Shown here: positions 9,220 through 18,471 of the stretch, one piece after another
Position numbering within the stretch: the stretch's first letter is position 1
Layout of the letters: each line of letters opens with the position of its first letter
Assembly: GCF_900454025.1 (NCBI RefSeq)
Contig: NZ_UGQM01000001.1
Coordinates: 3,782,001-3,846,000 of the forward strand
Length of the DNA: 64,000 bases
Reading direction: 5' to 3'
From: Mycolicibacterium gilvum
Lineage (GTDB): Bacteria; Actinomycetota; Actinomycetes; Mycobacteriales; Mycobacteriaceae
The notes under the pieces: model-generated
Told to the model about the DNA's origin: nothing
Databases searched by the model: none
What the model saw: the letters and a program-made list of their open reading frames with translations, nothing else
Translations under genes and position numbers: made by a program

Positions 9220-9966
9220 ATGGAGCACCATCCGGCTACACCGCCTGAGCAGGCGAAGGGATACCGCGCGCTGGTCGTCGACGACGAACGTCCCCTGGCC
9301 GAAGTGGTGGCCAGCTATCTAGAACGCGAGCAGTTCGAGGCGGTCGTGGCCGGCAACGGCGTCGACGCGATCGCCGTTGCACGCGACCTCGACCCCGATG
9401 TCGTCATTCTCGACCTCGGTCTGCCCGGCATCGATGGATTGGAAGTCTGCAGGCAGTTGCGCACGTTCTCCGACGCCTACGTCGTCATGCTGACCGCTCG
9501 TGACACCGAAATCGATACGGTGCTTGGTCTCACTGTTGGTGCCGACGACTACATCACCAAACCCTTCAGCCCGCGCGAGCTGGTCGCGCGCATCCGGGCC
9601 ATGTTGCGGCGGCCCCGCGTCTCGCAATCAACCACCGCAACCGCCGAAATTGAGGTGGTGCCACCGCGTCGCTTCAGCGCGTTGATCATCGACGTCGCCG
9701 CCCGTGAGGTACGCATCGACGACGAACAGATCTTGTTGACCCGCACGGAGTTCGACATCCTCGAAGCCCTGTCAGGCCGGCCAGGAATGGTGCTGAGCCG
9801 GCGTCAACTTCTCGAAATTGTTCGCGACGGACCCTGGGTCGGCAACGAGCACCTCGTCGACGTCCACATCGGGCATCTGCGCCGCAAACTCGGCGACGAC
9901 GCAGCCCGCCCGCGCTACATCACCACGGTGCGAGGTGTGGGGTACCGGATGGGGACCGGACAGTGA
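9220..9966 (+). CDS. OmpR-family response regulator A
   Basis: 248 residues: receiver domain (about 16-130) with acidic pair DD at 21-22, phospho-acceptor D65 in VVILDLGLPG and Lys in TKPFSPREL, then a winged-helix DNA-binding domain ending RGVGYRMG. Its stop overlaps the kinase GTG start by four bases. Direct repeat R1 lies upstream, so autoregulation is likely. Strongly similar to response regulator B at 48628-49368. Given the neighbours and the R boxes before the oxidases and DUF305 genes, I infer a copper- or envelope-stress regulator; the family alone does not show this. Confidence 0.9.
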   Translation: MEHHPATPPEQAKGYRALVVDDERPLAEVVASYLEREQFEAVVAGNGVDAIAVARDLDPDVVILDLGLPGIDGLEVCRQLRTFSDAYVVMLTARDTEIDTVLGLTVGADDYITKPFSPRELVARIRAMLRRPRVSQSTTATAEIEVVPPRRFSALIIDVAAREVRIDDEQILLTRTEFDILEALSGRPGMVLSRRQLLEIVRDGPWVGNEHLVDVHIGHLRRKLGDDAARPRYITTVRGVGYRMGTGQ

Positions 9967-11147
9967 CTCACCCGCCTGCGCCAACACCTCGCCGACCTCG
10001 ACGGCGAGGCCGTCCCGGTATCGGCCTACGGCTGCTGGCAGCCCAAGCCATAGTGCTGGCAGCCGGGGCCGCGACCACCGCGGTGGTCGCCGCCATTGTC
10101 GGCCCTCCCCTGTTTCGCGAGCATCTCCACCGCGCAGGGATGCCGATGGGCTCCCTGGAGGAGGCCCACGCCGAAGAGGCCTACGGCTACGCGACGGTGA
10201 TCTCGATCGGTAGTGCCCTGGCGGTGTCGGCAGTGGCCGCGCTGGCCGTCAGCTTCTACGTCAGTCGACGGCTCCAACGGTCCATCACCGAGGTTGCCTC
10301 CGCTGCCACCGCTGTTGCTCAAGGGAATTACGACATCCGCGTGTCACCGCCGCACCTGGGCGACGATTTCGACGCCCTCTCCACGGCCTTCAACCAGATG
10401 GCTTCCCGGCTCCAAACCGTTGATTCGACACGACAGCAGCTCTTCGGAGACTTGGCGCACGAGATCCGCACACCGGTCGCGGTGCTAGAGGCCTATATCG
10501 AGGCACTCGAAGACGGGGTGCGCAGTTTGACTCCGCAGACGGCGGCCATGCTGCGCGACCAGACCCGCCGGCTGGTGCGATTCTCCAATGACGTCGCCGC
10601 CCTCGCCAAAGCCGAGGAAAGTTCAGTTTCCATGTCGTACGCCCACATTGACGTCGACCACTTAACACACCGATGCATCGCCGCGGTGCAGGAACGCTAC
10701 GACAACAAAGGAGTCGCACTACGTGTACGCCTCCAGAAAGCACTACCGCCGTTGTGGGCCGACGAGCAACGACTCTCCCAAGTCCTGGGCAATCTGCTGG
10801 AAAATGCGCTGCGGCACACGCCGTCCGGCGGCTCAGTCGACGTCAACTGTGTCCGCGACGGCGACCGGTTGCGAATCGCCGTCGCCGACAGTGGCGAAGG
10901 GATTGCCGCCGAGCACCTCACCCGGGTGTTCGAGCGGTTCTATCGGGCAGACAGCGCCCGCGACCGCGAGCACGGCGGCGCCGGTTTAGGGCTCGCCATC
11001 GCCAAAGCGCTGGTCGAGGCCCACGGCGGATCCATCTCCGTCGCGAGCGCAGGACCCGGCAGCGGCGCAACATTCACCATGGACTTACCCACTGCTCAGA
11101 TACGCGCCGAGGAGTTCCCTGTTACGGCTGCCTCAACGCGAACCTGA
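9963..11147 (+). CDS. Sensor histidine kinase A with a very short sensor loop
   Basis: 394 residues from a GTG. Transmembrane helices at about 21-48 and 78-100 enclose an external loop of only about 27 residues (52-78) that contains H54, H56, M60, M62 and H69 plus several acidic residues. Then come a HAMP linker, the H-box LAHEIRTPV (H166), the N-box NLLENALRHTP and G-boxes (DSGEGI, GAGLGLAIAK). The loop is too small for a folded PAS or Cache domain, so direct metal binding by the His/Met residues is plausible. Partner of response regulator A. Confidence 0.9.
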   Translation: MTHPPAPTPRRPRRRGRPGIGLRLLAAQAIVLAAGAATTAVVAAIVGPPLFREHLHRAGMPMGSLEEAHAEEAYGYATVISIGSALAVSAVAALAVSFYVSRRLQRSITEVASAATAVAQGNYDIRVSPPHLGDDFDALSTAFNQMASRLQTVDSTRQQLFGDLAHEIRTPVAVLEAYIEALEDGVRSLTPQTAAMLRDQTRRLVRFSNDVAALAKAEESSVSMSYAHIDVDHLTHRCIAAVQERYDNKGVALRVRLQKALPPLWADEQRLSQVLGNLLENALRHTPSGGSVDVNCVRDGDRLRIAVADSGEGIAAEHLTRVFERFYRADSARDREHGGAGLGLAIAKALVEAHGGSISVASAGPGSGATFTMDLPTAQIRAEEFPVTAASTRT

Positions 11148-11166
11148 CCGGCAGCCCCTCGCCTCG

Positions 11167-11865
11167 CTACTTGTCCAGCATTCCCTGCATCGTGTCGATC
11201 TCCGCTTGCTGAGAGGACACAATGTTTCGCGCCATCTCGACCGCCGCCGGGAACTGGCCGATTTCAATCTCTTCCTTGGCCATCATGATTGCGCCCTTGT
11301 GATGAGCAATCATCTGCGTCAAGAAAAGTCGGCTCGCCTCCGCGCCCTGCGCGTTCTGCAGCGCAGCCATGTCGGCTTCCGACATCATGCCGTGGCCGCC
11401 GCCCATACCAGGCATGTCGCCCATGTCACCGCTAGGCATCTGGTGGCCGGGCATGTTGTGGCCAGGCATTGCGGTGCTGGTCGGCGCAGGTGCAGGCGAG
11501 GACGACGCTCCCCACTCCTGGAGCCAGCCCTGCATCTTCTCTATCTCAGGGCCTTGAGCGTTCTTGATTTCGTTCGCCAGTGAGATGACCTCGGGATCGA
11601 TGCCTTGCTTGCCGAGAAGCATGTCGCTCATCTCGATCGCCTGCTGGTGATGGGGAATCATGCCTTGAGCGAACTTCACATCAGCGTCGTTATGGGTCGC
11701 GTCGTTGCTGGCAACGCTCGGCGATGCCGATGCCGATGCCGATGCTGACGCCGAGGTGCTGTTCGTCGATGATTGAGAGTCAGTTGTCGCATTCGAACAG
11801 GCACTGATGAACAGGGCCGACGCCGCTAACGCCGCAAACCCAATTCCGAATCGCTTGTGCTGCAT
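11167..11865 (-). CDS. DUF305 lipoprotein A
   Basis: 232-residue predicted lipoprotein: signal peptide and lipobox FISAC (C23), a Ser/Thr/Ala linker, and a ferritin-like DUF305 helical domain with two copper-type motifs, GMIPHHQQAIEM and QMIAHHKGAIMMA. Between them is a Met/His-rich loop (MPGHNMPGHQMP). DUF305 proteins are often linked to copper resistance. The frame opens at 11904, but the ATG at 11865 has GAAAGGA about 8 bases upstream and gives a proper signal peptide. Convergent with kinase A; box R2 lies 111 bp upstream. A paralogue is at 55339-56001. Confidence 0.88.
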   Translation of the reverse strand: MQHKRFGIGFAALAASALFISACSNATTDSQSSTNSTSASASASASASPSVASNDATHNDADVKFAQGMIPHHQQAIEMSDMLLGKQGIDPEVISLANEIKNAQGPEIEKMQGWLQEWGASSSPAPAPTSTAMPGHNMPGHQMPSGDMGDMPGMGGGHGMMSEADMAALQNAQGAEASRLFLTQMIAHHKGAIMMAKEEIEIGQFPAAVEMARNIVSSQQAEIDTMQGMLDK

Positions 11866-11975
11866 CGCACATCCTTTCTCACACAGCTTCGTGACACCAG
11901 GCATCCACGCGGCAAGCGCTCTCGCCGCCTCGGTCCAGCCTCAAGAATCCGAGTATGGGTCGGCTCGTGTTCCGA

Positions 11976-11992
11976 TGAAGATTTGATGAAGA
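11976..11992. promoter_or_regulatory. Direct-repeat box R2
   Basis: TGAAGA at 11976 and TGAAGA at 11987, 11 bp apart; read toward DUF305-A it is TCTTCA-N5-TCTTCA. It lies in the divergent region shared with the propeller lipoprotein, which has its own operator d. Confidence 0.65.
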
Positions 11993-12069
11993 CGCCTCGC
12001 CGACCCGTCGGTACGCGCACCGCCGCCCAGGGCGCCACATCAGCGTCGCACCGTAGCCAGGCGCCACCC

Positions 12070-12092
12070 ATCTACTATTGCACTACGTAGGT
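12070..12092. promoter_or_regulatory. Operator, site d
   Basis: Starts ATCTAC and ends CTACGTAGGT; boxes TACTATT (12073) and TACGTAG (12084) keep the 11-bp phase. It ends 24 bp before the GTG of the propeller lipoprotein gene, where bound repressor would block transcription. Confidence 0.6.
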
Positions 12093-12115
12093 GTCCGCGA
12101 TCGGAAGGGGTCAGT

Positions 12116-12958
12116 GTGCAGCTCCGTAGATTCATTGCCGCAATTCTGACCGGAGCCCTGGTCGCGGCCTGTTCGTCGAACGCCCCCGACAGCGCGCCCG
12201 CGATCTCTCCGGGCATGGTGCACATCCACGGTCTCGGCATCAATCCGTCCGACGAAAAACTCTACGTGGCAACTCATTATGGTCTCTACACGGTGGAACC
12301 CGATCAGGCGCCGCAACGAGTCGGTGATTTGGCGCAGGACTTCATGGGCTTTACTGTCACCGGTCCCGACGATTTCTTGGCCAGCGGCCACCCGGACCCG
12401 GCTGATCGCCAACAACCGCCACATCTGGGCCTGATCAAGAGCAGCGACGCCGGGCGATCCTGGGAATCTCTGTCGCTGCACGGCAGCGCCGATTTTCACG
12501 CACTCGAGTACCGCCATGGAAGGGTCTACGGTCACGACAGCCAGTCGGGCACGGTGATGGTCAGCCTCGATGAGCAGTCCTGGCAGCGGCGAGCAAAAGT
12601 CGCCGCCTTTGACCTCGCAGTATCACCCGCGGATGCCGATGAGATCCTCGCGACCACCCGCCAGGGGCTCCTTCGAAGCACAGACGGCGCAATGACATTC
12701 GGCGCAGTCAGCGGTGCCCCGGCACTGGTACTCGTCAGCTGGCCCGAGCGTGGCCCCTTGCTCGGAGCCGACCTCCAAGGAACCCTCTACACCAGCACCA
12801 ACAACGGGCAGACCTGGCAGCCACAACACGCGCTGAACGCCAAACCTCAGGCCCTATTCGCCGATGGCGACGGTCAGGTCTACATCGCCACAGATACCGC
12901 GATCTACACCTCCACCGACGACGGTGCCACGGTGAACGTCCTCACCGCTGTCGAATAA
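12116..12958 (+). CDS. Beta-propeller (BNR-repeat, F510_1955-type) lipoprotein
   Basis: 280 residues from a GTG preceded by GGAAGGGG. Signal peptide with lipobox VAAC (C19). The body holds repeated sialidase-like Asp-box motifs (SSDAGRSWES, STDGAMTF, STNNGQTWQP, STDDGATV), predicting a surface beta-propeller. It begins with the family phrase VHIHGLGINP. NCBI places such proteins among F510_1955-type glycosylhydrolases, but catalytic activity is not established. Operator d lies immediately upstream. A frameshifted paralogue at 58327-59173 follows Ldt-2, suggesting a cell-wall-linked role. Confidence 0.75.
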   Translation: MQLRRFIAAILTGALVAACSSNAPDSAPAISPGMVHIHGLGINPSDEKLYVATHYGLYTVEPDQAPQRVGDLAQDFMGFTVTGPDDFLASGHPDPADRQQPPHLGLIKSSDAGRSWESLSLHGSADFHALEYRHGRVYGHDSQSGTVMVSLDEQSWQRRAKVAAFDLAVSPADADEILATTRQGLLRSTDGAMTFGAVSGAPALVLVSWPERGPLLGADLQGTLYTSTNNGQTWQPQHALNAKPQALFADGDGQVYIATDTAIYTSTDDGATVNVLTAVE

Positions 12959-13206
12959 AAGCACGGGCAGAAGACCCACCCTAGAGCCAGGCCCCCCTCG
13001 CCCACGAAGAACCGTCAGGCCGGAGGACCACCACCCGCTCACCCATGTCGCCACCACTGACCAGCGGGCCATCTTGGCCGATTCGGCCTCGCCGAGCACA
13101 TCGCCCAGTGTCCTCGACTCGACGCTGCACGTTGCACACATCGACGCGATCAGGAGAGTGGACTGTGCCATCGCCACTCGTTTCCACGGACTGCGCAAGC
13201 GTCGGC

Positions 13207-14263
13207 CTAGTACCGCCGGACGTTGTGAATCGGTGCGGAGGAAATCGGCGCGACCTTCACCGGCGTTCCGTAGGTCGATGCATGGACCATCATCCCGTCA
13301 CCGATGTAAATACCCGCGTGGGAGACATCGTCGTAGAAGGTCACAATGTCACCGGGTTGCAGATCTGAGGTGTCCACCGCCTGCCCGCCTTGAGCAAGCG
13401 CCTGACTCGACCGGGGCAACGACTTCCCGCTCTGCAGGAACGCCCACTTGATCAGCCCTGAGCAATCGAACGCATCCGGACCGGTCGCGCCCCACGAATA
13501 CGGTGACCCCACCCGTGTCAGGGCAGCTTGCACCACAGTGGTTCCGCCTCCCCCGGATCCGCCGCCGGTTGGGCCCGGCATGGCCACAATGCTTGGATCG
13601 TTCGCCGGCGAGGACGGCGGCACGGGTGGGGGCGGCGGGCCCGGATCGGCCAAGATAGCCCGCTGGTCAGGTGTCAGAGCCTCGTAGCGGGCCTGCACGG
13701 CGGCAATCTGCTCCTGCATTCGACGCTGTTTGGCATCAAGGTCCGTTCGCACCGCCGCAGCCTCGTCGGACGCGATCCGTGCTTGTGCTGCCGACTTCGC
13801 AGACTGGTCTGCGGCTGCGGCGGCGCGCGCACTCGCCGATCGGAAAGCGGCCATCTGCACAGTCAGCTCCGATGCAACCGTCTTCTGGACCGCCAACTGA
13901 TCAATGAGTTCCTGTGGAGACGTCGCCGTCAAAGCCGCCGCCAAGGTGTCGGTACGGCCACCCATGTATGAAGGCGGCGGCCAACTTATCGACTGCAGCC
14001 TGATATTTCGCCAGATCGGCCGACGCTGCATCGACACTCATGCGGTCAGAGGCCGCCCTTTTTTCCACGAATTGCTGAGCGGCGAGTTTTTCGTCGAGGT
14101 CGATTTGCGCGGTGTGAATCTGCTCCGTGGTCTGCTCAGCAAGACGCGACAGTTCGGTCAACTCGGCGAGCGCATCAGCCGCCGGATCAGCGCTGACGTC
14201 CGTCGCCAGAAGCGCAGCAAGAACACCGATAGCCACCAAGATGAAGGCGAGCCGTTTACCCAT
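13207..14263 (-). pseudogene. ripC: RipC-like NlpC/P60 endopeptidase, frameshifted
   Basis: Two overlapping minus-strand frames (14353-13901 and 14037-13207) together give a protein like mycobacterial RipC (Rv2190c): signal peptide, coiled-coil region (ELSRLAEQTTEQ, LDEKLAAQ), then YMGGRTDTLAAAL, a Pro-rich linker and an NlpC/P60 domain with Cys in AFDCSGLIKWAF and His in VSHAGIYIGDG. The frames change near 13965-13972, between DKLAAAF and YMGGRTD; one surplus base would explain it. Either an inactivating mutation or a sequence error. The ATG at 14263 gives a clean signal peptide; GTG at 14287 is an alternative. Operator e lies 65 bp upstream. Confidence 0.8.
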
Positions 14264-14327
14264 CGCGCGCGATTGGGCCTCAAGCACAGGCAAAGTCACA
14301 ACAGCGGAAACCTTCGGTGAGGTATGA

Positions 14328-14350
14328 AAGTACGTAGCAGATACGTAGGT
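14328..14350. promoter_or_regulatory. Operator, site e
   Basis: Two TACGTAG boxes at 14331 and 14342, exactly 11 bp apart, upstream of the ripC-like gene. Confidence 0.65.
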
Positions 14351-14353
14351 CAC

Positions 14354-14781
14354 GGTTAGGTTACGAGGTCGGGGGGCTGCTGTCTAGCCGGTAACAACGC
14401 GGGGCGACGGCCGTCTACTGGAGGTTCTCGACACCCCTCATGTGCCGCGCGCCGCGACTACGCGATATGGCCGAGCTGAGTCTCCGGGCTGTCGCACCAG
14501 CTGTGCGTGGCCCCGTTCTCTCGACTGTGCCCCCATCGCACGATTGGCCCAGGTGGTCCGCGGCTGAGGTGACCGCATTCCACAAAGCTCTGCCGTGCGA
14601 CAGCTGGAGTTCCGCCGACATCGACAATTTCCGACTTTGAAAGTAGTTTAGCCTCAATCCACCGAGTAGCCGGATGAGCGTCGGCTGAGGTGGCTGTTGC
14701 AGTTCGCAGCGGTTGTGAGCAGGGGTTATCGGCTGGTCTGCCCAGCTTTTCCTGTGTGCTCCGGTGGCCTTTCGGCGAGGG
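14354..14781. other. Gap between ripC-like gene and IS1380 transposase
   Basis: No convincing gene. It probably contains the left end of the IS1380-family element, but I could not find a terminal inverted repeat matching the right side. Confidence 0.4.
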
Positions 14782-16263
14782 TCAGGTGGTAGCGAATTTT
14801 GGTGGGCTATGGCCGATGACGCTGCGCCACAGTCGCAGCCAGTGCTGCGCCCAAGGCCAGTGGCTGGGTAGGTGCAGGACGGGTCGGCGTTGGGGCCGGG
14901 CCAGTCGCGCCGGGATGGTGACGATCTTGCGGCGCAACGTAGCGCCGCGGGCCACCGCATGAGTGCCGCCGGCCAAGACGCCGGCAGCGCGCAACAGATT
15001 GTGAGCGATGGCCGCGCAGAGCACCCAGGCGGAGTTCGCCCCGAATCGTCCAGAGGGCATGTGGGCCAGCGGTCCGTCGATCAGGTCGGCGAACACGGTT
15101 TCGATGATCGCGTGCTGGCGGTGAGTGATGTCGGCGTCGACGGTCGGTAGGTCGGTGTTGGTGAAGAACGGGTGATACCGCCACGTCGGGAACAAGGCGT
15201 CGCGGAAGCGGGCGTCTTTGACCCGACGCACCACCAGGCGAGCGGTGAACCGCTCTTTGGTGGATGCGAACGCGGTGTAGCCGATTTCAGCGACTTCGGC
15301 ATCAGAGATCCACTCGCCGGTGTCGGGATCACGCACCGCGCCCGGATATTTCACCGGCGTCCACGCGGCTTCGTCGATGGCATTGATGGCCCGGTCGATT
15401 GCAGCGTTGCGGGTCATCACCAGCGAGAACTGCGCACCATGTCGTCGGCAGGCGCCGACGACAGAGCGGTTGCCGTAGGACGAATCACCGCGCACCAGGA
15501 TCGCACCGCTGGCCCCGGCCGCGCGAGCGGTGGTGATGGCCTGGGCGACCATCCGGCCGGCTCCTTTACCGGAGCCGGTCCTGCCGGCCCGCAGGCGCAT
15601 CCCGGCGATCACCGGTGCCGCACCAGGGGTGCTGATGGTGGTGGCCAACGGTGACAGACCCTTGCGTAGGACCTGCTTGCCGGCGATCTTGGTGTGTCCG
15701 TATGAGGCGCCCTGTTTGGCGTGACCATAAACCGGTCGCAGCAGTGAGTCGATGTCGATGAACACCTGGGTCTCGGCGCCGGGCAGCACATCGACCCGCT
15801 GGCAGAGTGCAGCCAGATGCTCGCGCAGCACTGATTCGAGTTGGCGTGCGTGTCCGAAGGTGAACTCCCGCAACAAAGTTCCGATGGTCGATGGTGCGTA
15901 CACACCGTCGAACAGTGTTTCCATACCACCCGAGCGCACGACGTCGAGGTCATCGATGCTGTCGGCGCCAGCGCACATCCCGGCGATCACCGTGGCCAGC
16001 TTCGGTGCCGGGTTGGCCGATCCCGACTTGATCTTCGGTGCGGGGATGGAGATCTTGTCGGCCAACAGATCTGGCAGTCCAGTCTGGGTGGCCAGCGCCA
16101 TCACTGGCACCAGCCCTGCGCACGACACGAGATGCTCATCGTCGAAGACCGCCGACGACGCCGCGAACCTATGGGACACTTGCACTGGAAGTGCCTTTCT
16201 GAACTGATCTGATTGATGCGTAGAGAACACCAATCTTTCCAGCTCAAGGGGCACTTTCCTCAT
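14782..16263 (-). CDS. IS1380-family transposase (element 1)
   Basis: 493 residues. IS1380 features: GMCAGADSIDDLDVVRSGGM, VFIDIDSLLRPVYGHAKQGASYGHTK (catalytic Asp region), ILVRGDSSYGN and the C-terminal ANSAWVLCAAIAHNLLRAAG. The true start may be downstream near VSHRFAASSAV. The frame is intact. It appears to have cut the N-terminus off the antitoxin-like gene to its right. A decayed relative lies at 43331-43899. Confidence 0.85.
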   Translation of the reverse strand: MRKVPLELERLVFSTHQSDQFRKALPVQVSHRFAASSAVFDDEHLVSCAGLVPVMALATQTGLPDLLADKISIPAPKIKSGSANPAPKLATVIAGMCAGADSIDDLDVVRSGGMETLFDGVYAPSTIGTLLREFTFGHARQLESVLREHLAALCQRVDVLPGAETQVFIDIDSLLRPVYGHAKQGASYGHTKIAGKQVLRKGLSPLATTISTPGAAPVIAGMRLRAGRTGSGKGAGRMVAQAITTARAAGASGAILVRGDSSYGNRSVVGACRRHGAQFSLVMTRNAAIDRAINAIDEAAWTPVKYPGAVRDPDTGEWISDAEVAEIGYTAFASTKERFTARLVVRRVKDARFRDALFPTWRYHPFFTNTDLPTVDADITHRQHAIIETVFADLIDGPLAHMPSGRFGANSAWVLCAAIAHNLLRAAGVLAGGTHAVARGATLRRKIVTIPARLARPQRRPVLHLPSHWPWAQHWLRLWRSVIGHSPPKFATT

Positions 16264-16308
16264 TCCGACACCCCACGACCAGGCAATTCATCGGTGGATT
16301 CAGGTTTA

Positions 16309-16725
16309 GAGCTGCGCACATCGGCGAATCGCGTCTTGGTGGTGCGTCGTCGCGATGCAGAGGATCTGGTCCTGACCACGGCATCCAGAGCAGAACAGGC
16401 GCGGGAGGCATCCTCGGTGACAGCGCGACTGTTCGTCGCACTAATGCGGCACGATCAACACGCGCAGGATGTGGTGACCGACGTGCTGCCCGAGGTATTT
16501 CCGTGGGTAGCGTTTCTGTCCCGCCAGGAGGTTCGCGCGTTCGTCGAAGAATTGGTGTCCACGATGAAGGCGGCCGATTCAATCGACAACCCTGCCCCGG
16601 TGGCCCAGGTCATCGATTCCTGGCGGCACACCGCTGAAGTACTGGCCGACCCGGAACTCACGGCCGTCTTGTCGAAGTCCACCGACGCGGATTTCGGTCC
16701 GGTGCCGGCACCGTGTCCACCGACG
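16309..16725 (+). pseudogene. Prevent-host-death (Phd/YefM-like) protein remnant
   Basis: The frame resembles the C-terminal part of actinobacterial proteins annotated as prevent-host-death family: RDAEDLVLTTASRAE, TARLFVALMRHD, FPWVAFLSRQEVRAF, SWRHTAEVLADPEL and the usual end FGPVPAP. The expected N-terminal DNA-binding part is missing where the IS1380 element begins, so it is truncated. The frame runs on to 16860 with low-complexity sequence that looks non-native. No partner toxin is recognisable next to it. Family assignment is from memory of similar sequences. Confidence 0.5.
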
Positions 16726-17104
16726 CACGCAGATCAGTCTTCAGACTTTGCAACCCACTGGTCGAGGGCAACCCAGACGCCGGCGCAGCCTGGCCGTACA
16801 TATCGCGGGCACCACCGAGCGCATCCGCGGTCGCATCAACCAGGCCCTGCAAGGACATGACCGGCAGTATCACCCACGACCAGCGGCAACAGCCACCACC
16901 AACGCCAAAATCACAGGTTCGCGCGATTAGCTGCATCAGCACGTGCCGTTGACCCGCACTTCTGAACACTTGTCTCACGTCGAGGTCTCACGAAGTGCTG
17001 CAGCACCTACCTGTCGCATCTGGATCCCTCGCAGCTACTGGGCAGCATGCGGGTGGGGGTCGCTAACCCCCCAGAGGCTATAGTATTCTATGCTATAGTG
17101 CGGC
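16726..17104. other. Gap before HTH/nucleotidyltransferase pair
   Basis: Nothing recognisable apart from the promoter-operator at its right end (17077-17099). Confidence 0.4.
17077..17099 (+). promoter_or_regulatory. Promoter and likely autoregulatory operator of toxin-antitoxin pair
   Basis: GCTATAG occurs at 17077-17083 and 17092-17098, 15 bp apart, each containing the palindrome CTATAG. The second overlaps a -10 hexamer TATAGT (17094-17099). A start site about 6 bases later falls on the ATG at 17105, so the mRNA may be leaderless. Antitoxin binding would hide the promoter. Confidence 0.6.
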
Positions 17105-17623
17105 ATGAGTGATCGTAGCGGCGTGCTGCGGACGGTGATGCACGAAACAGGTACTTCCCAGTCTGAGCTGTCCCGGCTCAGCGGCGTACATCAGCCAAGC
17201 ATCAGCCAGTTCCTTTCTGACAAGGTTGAACTCAGTGATGAGCAGCTCGACCGGCTGTTGTCCTGCATGGGTTATCGGCTCGAAATCACCCGCCAACCAA
17301 TCACTCCCGACCTCACGCGCTCAGAGCGCCGTTCATGGAAGCTTCACCGCGAGCTGGCCAAACACCTCACACGTTCTACCCTCGCCCAATGGCAACCCGC
17401 GGCCGAACGTAATTTAGGACGATTACGGTCCACCGTCACCGGGCAGCCCCACACGCGCAACCTCGACCGTTGGCAGTCCCTGCTGAGCGACGGCGATATC
17501 CCCGGTATTCATCGTGTCTTGACTGGCCTCAGCCGTGACTGCATCGAGATGCGTGAGGTCTCGCCGATGGGTGGACTTCTTTCCGATGAGGACCGCATCC
17601 GCGTGCTGCGCTCGGTCAGCTAA
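17105..17623 (+). CDS. HTH (XRE-type) antitoxin-like protein
   Basis: 172 residues. N-terminal helix-turn-helix (about 5-55: TGTSQSELSRLSGVHQPSISQFL) followed by a helical C-terminus. It overlaps the next gene as TAATG, so it is translationally coupled to the nucleotidyltransferase. A palindromic operator covers its -10 element. The order (HTH regulator first, nucleotidyltransferase second) is that of MenA/MenT and AbiE-type toxin-antitoxin pairs in actinobacteria. Role as antitoxin is inferred from this arrangement. Confidence 0.75.
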   Translation: MSDRSGVLRTVMHETGTSQSELSRLSGVHQPSISQFLSDKVELSDEQLDRLLSCMGYRLEITRQPITPDLTRSERRSWKLHRELAKHLTRSTLAQWQPAAERNLGRLRSTVTGQPHTRNLDRWQSLLSDGDIPGIHRVLTGLSRDCIEMREVSPMGGLLSDEDRIRVLRSVS

Positions 17624-18189
17624 TGCGACGCGACCAGCTCGAACACGCGATCCGGGCCGCCTGCCAAATCGCCGGCCTGACTGAAGTGATCATCGTCGGA
17701 TCACAGGCGATCCTCGGGACCTACACCGAAGATGAACTGCCCTTCTACGCCACCAGGTCAGCAGAAGTCGACGTGCTGCCGATCGCGGATGGTAGCGACG
17801 AAATCGCCCGTCTCGCAGACGAAATCGAAGGAGTAGCTGGCGAGTTCTCCCCGTTTGCGGAGCTTCACGGCTTCAACATCGACGGTGTGGATCTGCAGAC
17901 CTCGGCCCTCCCCGAGGGATGGCGTGGTCGGCTCGTCAAGGTTCAGAACCCGAATACGGCCGCCCCATCGGGAGAACCTCAGTTCATCGGTTGGTGCCTC
18001 GACAAGGAGGACCTGTGTGTGGCAAAACTGTGCGCTCTCCGAGAAAAGGACCAGAACTTCGTCGACGCACTCATCACCGCAAATCTTGTAGACCCGCGTG
18101 TGATCACTACCCGCCTTGCAACCGTGCCAGAGGCGCATCGGCCAGCCGCCGAACGAGCTGCACACTGGCTTGACCACCGCACAAAGTAG
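17623..18189 (+). CDS. Nucleotidyltransferase-fold toxin (DUF6036/AbiEii-like)
   Basis: 188 residues. Minimal nucleotidyltransferase motifs: GS at 26-27 in VIIVGSQAIL, and the acidic pair E48/D50 in AEVDVLP. A later stretch CLDKEDLCVAKLCALREKDQNFVDALI matches the conserved helix of this class that carries a Lys/Asp pair. Such toxins modify tRNA or proteins by NMP transfer; the target cannot be read from sequence. Coupled to the HTH gene upstream. The IS3 fragment starts only 3 bp after its stop. Confidence 0.7.
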   Translation: MRRDQLEHAIRAACQIAGLTEVIIVGSQAILGTYTEDELPFYATRSAEVDVLPIADGSDEIARLADEIEGVAGEFSPFAELHGFNIDGVDLQTSALPEGWRGRLVKVQNPNTAAPSGEPQFIGWCLDKEDLCVAKLCALREKDQNFVDALITANLVDPRVITTRLATVPEAHRPAAERAAHWLDHRTK

Positions 18190-18192
18190 CCC

Positions 18193-18366
18193 TGAACCAC
18201 CCCGGGTTTGATGCACACCTTCTTTCGAGGGAAGGTTGTTTGCATCATGCCGAACAAGTACGACGACGAGTTCAAGGCCCGCGCGGTACGGCTGGTGGCC
18301 GACCATGCCGAGGAGTACGACACCCGCACCGCCTGCATCACCGCGGTAGCCAAGCGGTTGGGGGTG
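18193..18366 (+). mobile_element. Truncated IS3-family element (left end)
   Basis: The left inverted repeat and first 60 or so OrfA codons are almost identical to the intact element at 60131-61484. Identity stops at 18366 within OrfA after KRLGV. The next bases, TGAATCGCCCCGGGTT (18365-18380), match the outer tip of that IS's other inverted repeat, then unrelated IS110-associated sequence follows. Confidence 0.85.
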
Positions 18367-18471
18367 AATCGCCCCGGGTTCAGCAGGCTTTCGTGTGCGC
18401 CGTGATGGCGGCCCAGGGCGAGCGGGCGGCAAGCTAGGTTGCGCCGTCGAGCGGCATAGCTGTCATGGCCG

